From Priapulus caudatus (lineage: Eukaryota; Priapulida; Priapulimorpha; Priapulimorphida; Priapulidae), in NCBI RefSeq assembly GCF_000485595.1, contig NW_014577068.1:167694-204497 (forward strand): 36,804 nucleotides of DNA, given 5' to 3'. Every line of letters starts with the position of its first letter. The first letter of the stretch is position 1. Below the pieces are notes generated by a model. That model was not told the DNA's origin. It made no database searches and was given only the letters and a program-made list of their open reading frames with translations. Position numbers and translations under genes: made by a program. Positions 11,425-21,000 of this stretch are shown here, one piece after another.

Positions 11425-11440
11425 CACATACACACACATT
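11363..11440. repeat. (ACGC)n/(AC)n microsatellite
   Basis: Tetranucleotide cacg repeats flanked on both sides by AC dinucleotides. Confidence 0.9.
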
Positions 11441-11499
11441 GGCTCCGATGTCGTTTGCCGAACTCGAGTATAAACTTCATAATAGGCATACCTAAAATC

Positions 11500-11600
11500 G
11501 AACAGAACCCTATCACCATAACCCTGATTCCTAACCCCATCCCTAAGCATAATCCCATCTTACTAGACCTAACCCTAACCTTAGCTGAAATCCTTATCCT
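11500..11600. repeat. Degenerate interstitial telomere-like repeat
   Basis: Several imperfect CCCTAA/TAACCC words (cctaaccctaacctta, cataaccctgattcctaacc) lie in about 100 bases. Only a few hexamers are exact, so this is at best a decayed TTAGGG-type tract on the minus strand. Confidence 0.35.
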
Positions 11601-11730
11601 TATGTATATTTAATCTATTACAGCCGCTATGAAACTTGCATTCTAGCCGATCGTCCGCGACCATAATAAAGCAACCGATATACAACCAAATAAAGCAATA
11701 CTACTACAACAAGCTAAGGCTGTTGCTGTT

Positions 11731-11980
11731 TCCGCCGCCGCCACCACCACCGCTACCATCACCACTATCACCACCGCCGCCGCCGCCACCGTCACCACCA
11801 CCATCATCATCATCATCACCACCACCGCCACTGCCGCCGCCGTCGCCGCCGCCGCCGCCGCCGCCAACGACCCCGCCCCCGCCACTACCACCGCTACCAC
11901 CGCCGCCACCACCGCCACCACCACCACCCCCTACATCACAACCACTTCCGCCAGCAACTCCGGCCACTACCGCCACCACT
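11731..11980. repeat. (CCN)n trinucleotide array
   Basis: About 250 bases of ccg/cca/cct/cac triplets. It encodes poly-Pro/Ser/Thr on one strand and poly-Gly/Val/Ala on the other, which explains the long open frames here. It lies directly upstream of the AAC/AAT run and the LINE remnant. Confidence 0.9.
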
Positions 11981-11987
11981 GACAATG

Positions 11988-12001
11988 ATGACAACAACAA
12001 C

Positions 12002-12062
<61 letters not shown>
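11988..12062. repeat. (AAC)n/(AAT)n microsatellite at the 5' side of the LINE
   Basis: Short AAC run, then about 20 AAT triplets, ending exactly where retrotransposon-like coding sequence begins. A matching AAT run lies at the LINE's 3' end (14243-14283). Confidence 0.9.
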
Positions 12063-12063
<1 letters not shown>

Positions 12064-14242
12064 TAGCAAGGATCCAAGCAATAGCACTAAGTGGTTGACA
12101 TCAGGAATCACTTTCCTTCTTTCAAAAGGCAAGGATGCAAAAGAACCAGAGAACTATCGATCAATCACTTGCCTGCCTACCACCTACAAGATTCTCACTG
12201 CTGCAATCACCAACCGCCTCTACAATCACTTACAGAAGAGCGGCATCCTCACAGATAAGTAGAAAGGCTGTAGAAGAGCGTCTAGGTGGTGCAAAGACCA
12301 ATTTCTCATCAGTAACATGATTGTGAGCATGGCAAAAAAGCTCAATAGGAATCTAGGAATGGCGTGGATTGATTATAAGACAGCCTTCGACAGTGTCCCA
12401 CATTCCTGGATTCTCGCAGCCATGAGAATACTACTATACCGAGTGTCACCAACCATCATTCAGTTCATGGAAGCTACAATGAAGAAATAGAAGACTGAAA
12501 TGATCCGCTTCACTCAAGGAGGCTGCCTTGAGCTCAATCAAGAGAGGAATCTTCCAGGGCGACTCGCTCTCTCCCCTGCTATTCTGCTTAGCACTAACAG
12601 CGCTTACCAACATGCTGAATAGACAGGGTCTGGGATTTACAGTCGATAAACGCAACATCATCAGCCACCTGCTCTACATGGATGACATTAAACTGTTCAC
12701 CAAGAACGAATTATGAGCTGGATCAGGCCTTGGTAACAGTCAAAGCATTCATTGATGACATCGAAATGGAGTTCGGCTTGGAAAAGTGTGCAACCGCAAT
12801 CTTAAAAAGTGGTAAGCTAGTAAAAAGTCGAAATATCGAGCTTGATGACAAGACAACCCTACAAAGTCTGAACCACGAGAACACCTACAAATATCATGGT
12901 GTAGACGAAAGTGATGGTATTCAGCATGCAAAGATGAAGGAGAACATTGCTAAGGAGTGCTATCGCCGAGTCCGCCTAGTTCTCAAGTCTGAGCCCTGCT
13001 CAAAAACAAGATAACAGCGATTAATAGCCTGGCACTCCCGGTCCCTGTGTACAGCTTCGGGGTGATCAACTGGTTGCGATCAGATATTGAAAGAATGGAT
13101 CGCAAGACAAGAAAGCTACTAACCATGCACGGTCTCCATCACCCAAAAGCAGATGTAGAGTGACTGTACATCAGGAGGCAAAATGGTGGTCGTGGTCTCA
13201 TTGAACTGATGTCTGCGTACAACACTGCCATTGTAGGTCTAGGCGACTACATCGAGCTTAAGGAAGACAAATTTACAAATCTTATCAAAATCCATTAGTC
13301 TGGAAAATCAAAGCACGCTCTCTTACGCGAGGCTAAAGAAATCAAAGCCAAATACTTGTCCTCTCAGCCCCCTAGCCAAATCTCAACAAAGCAGAGACTG
13401 AAGGCCAATATGGAAGCAGAGAAGATCGAGGTATTGAAGAACAAGCCTTTACATGGAAGATTCTACAAGAGCCTCGACAGACCATTTGTCAACAAGACTG
13501 CAAGCGTTGCCTGGCTGAGTAGTTCCGGGCTCAAGGGGGAGACAGAAAGTCTGATCATTGCAGCCCAAGACCAAGCACTTAACACCAGATACCATCAACG
13601 CAACATCCTCAAGCATCAGGTCAACAGCAAGTGCAGAATGTTCAGCAAGGCAGAGGAGACCATCCACCACATCATCGCCGGATGCACAGTGCTGGCCCCA
13701 ACCGAGTACATAAATCGCCATAACAAGGTAGCCAGCTAGCTGCACTGGTCAATCTGCAGTAAACTTGGTGAGCAAGTACCTGACAAGTGGTATGAACATA
13801 CTTGTTACCAGTTACCAACATCGGAGATACTACCATAATGTGGGATATGGCAGTGCAGACAGATCGCACGATACCTGCAAACCGCCCTGATATAGTGCTC
13901 CACAACAGAAAAGATGCCTGTTGTTTGACGTAGCCGTACCAGATGATACTAACATCATGGTGAAGGAAAGAGACAAACTCACCAAGTACAAAGATCTGGA
14001 GATCGAAATTAGGATGTAGAATACTAAGGCGAGAATTGTACCAGTGGTGGTTGGAGCCCTTGGCTCTATAAAAAATGATTTTGAAAAGAACTCCCTGGCC
14101 ACCACACTGCCCAAGAAGTGCAGAAATTCGCACTACTGGGAACAGCACACATCCTGCAAAAAATTCTGGATTGAATCCCTATGTGCCAGGTTGGGACACG
14201 GTCAACCCAGAAGCCACCGGCTAATGCCGTGATCCACTTTGG
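12063..14242 (+). pseudogene. Broken non-LTR retrotransposon (LINE), reverse transcriptase plus C-terminal endonuclease region, R4/Dong-like
   Basis: Conceptual translation across three frames gives RT landmarks in order: KDAKEPENYRSITCLPT (about 12132), a basic GCRR segment (12266), the catalytic-Asp motif AWIDYKTAFDSVPHSW (about 12361), GDSLSPLLFCLAL (about 12559) and the YMDD box (12675-12686). Thumb-like sequence follows (FGLEKCAT; INSLALPVPVYSFGVINWL; HHPKADVE), then a Cys/His segment (CRMF...HHIIAGC, about 13634-13683) and the VAVPDD...PVVVGALGSI region (13929-14070) of restriction-like-endonuclease LINEs. In-frame stops (12260, 12488, near 13160, 13297 and 14017) and frameshifts (near 12535, 12715 and 13000) inactivate it. 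The 5' part is missing. Its (AAT)n location fits the R4/Dong group, but I assign the clade from motif style only. Confidence 0.85.
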
Positions 14243-14283
14243 AAATAATAATAATAATATTAATAATAATAATAATAATAATG
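14243..14283 (+). repeat. (AAT)n run at the LINE 3' end
   Basis: AAT triplets with one ATT interruption start a few bases after the last retrotransposon-like sequence. Either it is the element's tail or the other half of a target (AAT)n tract split by the insertion. Confidence 0.85.
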
Positions 14284-15045
14284 TAATACTGCAAGATAAG
14301 CAATAACTCTACGAAAGACCACCTCGTTATCAGACGAAGCTGCGCCAGCGCGTAAATTATCGACACATTATTTGTGTAAACAGCGCATTTCTGACGCAGC
14401 CATCATGCGTGGCTCGCTAGCAGCACGACGGCCGCGTATATAACTCCCACCGCGTCCACAATCCACATGCATTACCGCAATGTTTATTTTCCTGGTTAGC
14501 CACTGTTAAGTTGGAAAACATTTTCCGCCGATGATAGAGGGTCGTTGAAAAAGGGCAGGCGTGAGATATAGCCGGTCGACGTGTTAGCGCGTTACACATG
14601 ACTGCGTGAACAGTTCGGTTAAGCGTGTATCGATATCGCTCGACATAGATCAATACTCCATCACTGGATTAGAGCTGAAGCTGACAACTTCTTGGAAATT
14701 CTGCGGGAAGTAGGTGGAGAATTATTTAAGTTCCGTGCGATAGGTTTGCTCTTATTTCGACTTTTAAAATTAATGGAAGTAGGATGTCAATCAGACAAAA
14801 GAGCGTGTACGCGTGTGCGCGTGCCTGTACGCGCGCGTGGGTGTGTGCACGACTGTCTGTGTTTGTCGCATAGACTCTCGCAATCCCAATTCACGCATCG
14901 CAATTCTCGAAAGCCAAAATTCGCGCACTGTGGAAATATCGCCAGCTATTATTCAGCTGCGTTTGTTCACTTGAAGAGAATGGAGTGCTTCAATTAAGGC
15001 GTGTACCCACACTTGGAGTTTTGAAAATACATGCTCACACTGCAA

Positions 15046-15101
<56 letters not shown>

Positions 15102-16975
15102 CACACACTCATAATTATTAATTCATCCACGAAATCGCTTTTCAAATGCAAGGTATTAGAATTTAGTTTATTATAATTTGAGGTATAATATATACATCCC
15201 CGTTATATAGGCAAATTCAATATTCTTTGCTAGGCCTCAATGAAGTTATAAATGATCTAACGGCTAACTTCAAAACAGGTACGATAACAGTAATAGTAAA
15301 AACAGCCACGCCACCAAAACGACGGCCAGGCTCGTCACTCATAATCGTCACACAAATGTAATATTAACGATGTCCCCAACCCGCATCGCTAAATTAATAT
15401 AGGTCTACTACATTCTCCCGAAAAACTTCTGTAAAGAAAACAGAGAATCCGCGTTGTTGCAGCCAGCCGCTATTCCTAATTCATTATTAATTAGTTAATT
15501 AATATTAATAATAACCATCTAACAAACGATTAGTCGTGGCGGCTATATGCTGAGCGTTAAAAATAGCCGGACCGAATATGTCGTCGAATATTTCGTCGAG
15601 TACACAAACCGTGTGTTTATTCGTTTTAACAATTATCATCTGTGAACATTTCGTATTAGTCTCTGATGCCGGACCCACGCTTCCGTCGCTACCTTGTAGA
15701 AGAGCAGTCACACTCGAGTCTGTTAGACAATTGTACCTTTGTAACCAAGCGTTGCTAACGGATCCCCCCCCCCCCAGACACACACGCGCGCGCATCAAAC
15801 ATTGCGAATAACTCGCGGGTTATTAAAAACGCAGAGGACCTCAGAGTCGTTGACCTGAAACTGCAGATTTCCATTGATTAATTCTTGGAACGGATTCAGA
15901 GACAAGTTGTGAGCGCATGAACCTTGCCTGCCTACTCGTACCCACCACTTAAATCTCGATTATCAATCTCGAACTCTCATTCTCAATTAATATCCGAAAG
16001 ACTAACGCTTATGAAATGCAGGACTTGTCATTTTTCGGCGTATTTTTCATTGTTATGACTTGATAAATTGTTGAAGCACGAAAGGCCGTAATTCTTCGTC
16101 AAATTTCGAAATCCTACAGATGAACATGTCTACCCTTTGCACGACCATGCCAAGGGAGCAAAATGACCCATTGCATGACAATGTCTACCCTGCATCGCAA
16201 AGCTGTACTAGCGCTCGGGAATCGGCTTTCGTGCGAAGCTAGCATGTAACGGATCAGTAAAAAGGGGAAGGACCAACCAAAATGTTCATCTCGTTAGAAG
16301 AAGCATTTACGTGTATTGAATTATAATTATAAATAACATTCTCTCATCTGCACTGCTTCATGCATTCTGGCATTCAGAATTTATTGTACCGTAAGTCACT
16401 GTCCGCAATAGCAGATGTATTCAAAAACCAAGATAGAAAATCATCAGGCTTTCCTACAAGACAATGACCAACTGGGACTAGTCATAAATAAATATCACAC
16501 AATTGATTTCATTTTCCTTATGAATAGATTTAAGATTCCTATATGTGAACAAACGTGCGTCCAGAGAGAGGAGCACAGAGGATCCACAGAAAAGCTGTGC
16601 CACACAATATTGTATCATGACGATGTATCTCTGGACGTCAGATGTCAGATGTAACCACGCACATAAGAATATAATCTGACGATCTTCAAAACTATATTCC
16701 TATTTGCATCGAGAAAATGCAAATGCAGTTGCAGTTGCATCACGCAACCCAAAAATAATCAAAGGATGAAGATCCTACCGATTGGAACATTACATGGAGT
16801 GACTGTGTTCACAAAAAAATTCCCGGGCCATGTTACGCATGCCACCATTGGTATGCGCATCGCATGCTCAGTGACTATGCATCAAAAAGAACACGTTACT
16901 AGAATGGCCAAACTTGGTTCGCTATCCCAGTAAATGCAATATGTAAGGGTTGCCATGACCACACATTTAATAAGA
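14284..16975. other. Intergenic, no gene recognised
   Basis: Both strands lack protein-like frames. It holds an (ACGC)n tract (15044-15108), a poly-C run (about 15765-15775) and AT-rich DNA. Two loosely similar words with atgtctaccct near 16125 and 16180 hint at an old short duplication. Confidence 0.6.
15044..15108. repeat. (ACGC)n microsatellite
   Basis: About sixteen uninterrupted cgca tetranucleotides. It is the same motif as at 11363-11440. Confidence 0.95.
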
Positions 16976-16981
16976 TTTATT
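16966..16981 (-). terminator. Polyadenylation signal candidates for huntingtin
   Basis: On the minus strand, AATAAA (plus-strand tttatt, 16976-16981) and an adjacent ATTAAA (16966-16971) lie about 1 kb past the htt stop. No canonical AATAAA was seen nearer the stop on this strand. This would give a 3' UTR of roughly 1 kb. Confidence 0.35.
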
Positions 16982-17986
16982 CGCTGTATTGTTGGATTGT
17001 TAGATGCTTCATTTTTGATCAATAACAAGAATGGTGTTCAGATTGATCTTACGGTTAGAGAATATATAGTATCAAATGTGTAGCACATTGGTCCATAACC
17101 TCCGATGTGAAAGTTAGGAAGAGCTATAGGAAGAAAGGGCCATGGAAACAGACACCTATAGGAAAAGTAGGCTATCGGAAGAGACGATTATGGGAAGAGA
17201 GGAGTACAAGAAGAAAGAAGTATGGGAAGACAGGGCTATGGAAAAAGTGGAAATTGAATTTGTATTTTTGTTAAATAAAACGTAGCGGCAATTTCATCCA
17301 TCGTTTAACATGAATAACAGGAACATACGCTCTTCAGACAATCGTCACTCATATACATATTCATATATACATAATCAAAATTTGAGAAGAAAATCTCATC
17401 GTCGGGTTCAGTTCTCACCGCGAGGACAATTTATACGCATCTTTACAACTTGCATCGAGTCATATCTACATACGTATAACTTGGCAATAACTGGCTACCG
17501 CTGAACATCTCTGACACTGATGTGTGACACAGCGGGCAGTCACTGTCAGAGTTTGGCAGTCACTGGTATTCCTTCAACATCTGCTCATAGCCACAGTTCA
17601 CCTGCATCTGATCACTAGCACAGGGCGGCACCTAGCGTGACACTAGAGAGAGTACAAACGCCTTGCCACACACTACTTATGGGCAGGTTTCTCTTTCGTC
17701 TTACTGCTGACCTGACGGACTTATAACCGGATCTCACGACTAGATCTCTTAGTCTTAGCTGCACACGGCGTCACAGTGGCACAGGCCACCCATAGATACA
17801 TCATGTCATCCACGGATACATCATGTCATCCACGGATACATCATGTCATCCACGGATACATCATGTCATCCACGGATACATCATGTCATCCACGGATACA
17901 TCGTGATGCGGGGACACACGATGCGTGGCCGGCCACACGCGGATGGCAGGTTGCTGTTTAGCGAGTGGTGTCCATGGTTACGACGC
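16982..17986 (-). other. htt: Probable huntingtin 3' UTR
   Basis: About 1 kb between the htt stop codon and the first canonical polyadenylation hexamers. It contains a 20-bp tandem repeat (17795-17903) and a purine-rich stretch (17110-17250) with imperfect ctataggaagaa-like words. No coding signal was seen on either strand. Confidence 0.4.
17795..17903. repeat. 20-bp tandem repeat, five units
   Basis: Five identical copies of gatacatcatgtcatccacg (17795-17894) and a partial sixth. It begins about 85 bases past the htt stop codon, in the probable 3' UTR. The frames it opens are repeat artefacts. Confidence 0.95.
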
Positions 17987-18097
17987 TTAGTAGTCGTGCG
18001 ATTGTATGCAGGCGATCAGGTCCGTGTAGGGCGTATCCGGCTGAATAGCTGCCTGCATAGTTAGCAAGAAGGACCTCTTCTGTGCCTCCTCTTTCAG
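17987..18097 (-). CDS. htt: huntingtin terminal exon p with stop codon
   Basis: Acceptor tatctacag, then CTG AAA GAG GAG and on to TAA at 17989-17987: 36 residues starting [10 protein letters not shown] and ending IACIQSHDY. It aligns without gaps to the last residues of human huntingtin (IEEELDRRAF ... LTCLRNVH); the TPY matches human SPY. It starts in phase 0, matching the end of exon o. Only one copy exists, beside duplication copy A. Confidence 0.88.
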   Translation of the reverse strand: MKEEAQKRSFLLTMQAAIQPDTPYTDLIACIQSHDY

Positions 18098-21000
18098 CTG
18101 TAGATAAGGGGAAGTGTACAAAATTATCTTACACGGCTGCCCCTTGTGCAAATGTACACACTGCTAATATAAGAGCCTGTCTGCTGGACTACAACAATAC
18201 GCGTGCATTTCGGAAATTTTACCTCTCAATATGGCCATCAAGAAATCTTCACGTTGCGTTTAATATATAATAACTACTAAATCTCATAAAAAATGTAGTG
18301 CTTTAAAAGCATAATATTCTCATGACGTTAACCATTTCTATCGCTATTGCTAGCAGGCTTCTCCCTACGTTGTGCAAACTGGGCGCGCCCGCCCCGTTTG
18401 GGAAACCCCCCCCCCCCCGTTTCAATGGTTGCACCACGTTTAAATTATTTCCGCCACAATTTAAAAAAAATTGACCCACTGGCAGCAAGAACAAGTCCGC
18501 ACCTGCAGCTACAGCACACTCGCATCTATTGACTATATGTAACAATGTTATATATAGTTGTTATAGTAGTTATATAGTTATAGTTATATAGTTATATAGT
18601 TATATAGTTATAGTTGTTATAGTAGCTATAGTTGTTATAGTAGTTATATATAACTATATATAATGTTGTTATATATAGTCAATAGATGCGTGTGTGTTGT
18701 AGCTGCAGGTGCGGACTTGTTCTTGCTGCCAGTGATTCGACCAGGCCCCCAGAGTCCTGCATATACTCTCCGCATATACTCTCTTGGGGGGAGGGGGAGG
18801 GGGAGGGGAAACTAGGGGTGGTCTGGGGGCCTGGTCGAATCACTGGCAGCAAGAACAAGTCCGCACCTGCAGCTACAACACACACGCATCTATTGACTTA
18901 TATCTCCCACATATACTCTCCGCATATACTCTGCATATATCTCCCACATATACTCTCCGCATATACTCTGCATATACGCTCCATATATCTCCTGCATAAC
19001 TCCGCATATTCTCTGCATATACTCTCCACATATACTCTCCTCATATACTCTCCATATATCTCCCGCATAACTCTCTGCATATACTCTGCATATATGGAGA
19101 GATGCTGACCTGACTGCGAAAGTCCAACGCTGCCACACAGAAGAATCGTCTGTCCACCATGTCCATTAATCCCATCCTGCTCTGCACATGTGGGAAGCTG
19201 CGAGCACAGAGGTCAGGAAGCAAACGATAGCGATCCACGCTGATGGCCGAAGCCATGGCGATCGCGGTTACTCTATTCGGAACTACATGTTCACTCAAGA
19301 AATTAACTCCTAACAACTCGTAAACAAGCCTGAAGTTTAATTACTCATTCTCATTGAGTAAGTATTATGAAGAGTTTTTAAATGAAAACTACCTCAGATC
19401 AATCTCCGTCTACATTCTTGATTCTATAGCTAGATGAATTAATTGAATTAAATGAATTAAATTGAGTATAATTATAGCAAAACTAACATGATCATTATTA
19501 TGTCTTCGTGATATACATGTTACCTTTAGAAATTTATGTACCTATTATTATATGTTTATCTATATTTCATTAAACAATAAAGAATAACAGAATACTAAAA
19601 CATCAGGAAGATTCCAAATACACACATACAAAAGGATACAGAGCCCTGAGCCACCGATTTGGTGAAGCACTGATGAAGAAACATGTCAAGCTCCACGTCG
19701 CCATGGCGATGGGTGTCCGCTGTGTGAAGTTAGAAAGGGAGAGCATGACCCAGTCCTTGACAAGGTCATTTTGACCCTTCTGAATCAAGTTGTTAAATAC
19801 CTGTAATAAAAGATGCAAGTTTTAGGTTTACGATACATTAGGTTTTTTATGCGTTTCACTGACTAATTGCATGCATGGCTTCTTATCAATTAAAAATCAC
19901 TTACACTTAAAAACAGTCAGCTAGTATACTGATCTGTGTTGTGACATCAACAACACATGCACACAACCGTCACGCACGCGGCCAGACAACCACTCACACA
20001 CATGCCTGCATACACACATAAGAATGTGAGCACACACATGCCTGCATACACACATAAGAATGCGAGCACACACATGCCTGCGTACGCACATAAGAATGCG
20101 AACACACACATAACTGCGTACGTACATAGGAATGATCGTACGCACATAAGAATGCGAGCACACACATGCCTGCATACACACATAAGAATGTGAGTACACA
20201 CACGTGCCTGCGTACACACATAAGAATGCGAGCACACACATGCCTGCGTACATACATAAGAATGTGAACACACACATGCCTGCGTACACACATAAGAATG
20301 TGATCACACACATGCCTGCATACGCACATAAGAATGTGAACACACACATGCCTGCATACACACATAAGAATGCGAGCACACACATGCCTGCGTACACACA
20401 TAAGAATGTGAGTACATACACGCCTGCGTACGCACATAAGAATGCGAGCACACACATGCCTGCATACACACATAAGAATGTGAACACACACATGACTGCG
20501 TACGCACATAAGAATGCGAGCACACACATGACTGCGTACGCACATAAGAATGCGAGCACACACATGCCTGCATACGCACATAAGAATGTGAACACACACA
20601 TGACTACGTACGCACATAAGAATGTGAGCACACACACGCCTGCGTACGCACATAAGAATGTGAGCACACACACGCCTGCGTACGCACATAAGAATGCGAG
20701 CACACACACACCTTGAACAAGACTCCAACGATGAGCTGCGGATGAGGCTGCTGACTTGACAAAAACTCTCCTATCACTTTGTTCATTGCATCCTGGGTAG
20801 GGAAGAAATCGGCCAGAAAATGTGGCAATATCTTGCTGACTACTTCAGCCTCAAATGGATAGCCCTTTCTGATTCTGCAAGACATGTAAAAGGTGTTAAT
20901 GACACATTTCTTTTGAAGTGAACACTATTTGAATAATAAAATTTATTTAATTCAGAGCGCAATTTTCACAACACAATGTATTAACTATACCTGGCAATGA

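Larger units (their letters stand above)
9421..11730. other. Intergenic, no gene recognised
   Basis: No frame here has a recognisable protein. Contents: a (TA)n tract (9472-9536), an AT-rich stretch to about 10130, CA and ACGC microsatellites (about 10480-10563 and 11363-11440), two degenerate CGAGTC-word arrays and a telomere-like patch near 11500-11600. A run of A-rich words (aaaaaaggaaaaaatagaaa type, 10799-10853) is low-complexity. Confidence 0.6.
18098..19109 (-). other. htt: htt intron o(A)-p, packed with inverted repeats
   Basis: About 1 kb with no coding. In plus order: unique DNA, a poly-C run (18407-18419), a 58-bp repeat arm (18477-18534), a TATAGT array (18535-18676), a perfect 77-bp inverted repeat around a G-rich loop (18677-18898), and an inverted satellite (18899-19094). 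Donor CAG/gtcagc closes exon o; acceptor tatctacag opens exon p. Confidence 0.8.

Noticed and set aside
11636-12262. A 208-codon frame starting in poly-Pro and ending in RT-like sequence
   Set aside because: The Pro/Ser/Asn part is read from CCN and AAT microsatellites that happen to join in frame with the LINE fragment. Not a fusion protein.
17795-17903. Possible CRISPR array
   Set aside because: Units of 20 bp are directly adjacent with no variable spacers, in animal DNA; a plain tandem repeat.
18303-18545. Short frames around the poly-C run and inverted-repeat arms on both strands
   Set aside because: The shared peptide words come from copies of the 77-bp arm in opposite orientations, not from a gene.
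19921-20728. Long open frames (up to about 260 codons) over the 36-bp minisatellite on both strands
   Set aside because: The repeat period is a multiple of three and lacks stops in several frames. The strings are Cys/Ser/Val/His or Thr/His/Lys repeats with no domain, inside an htt intron.
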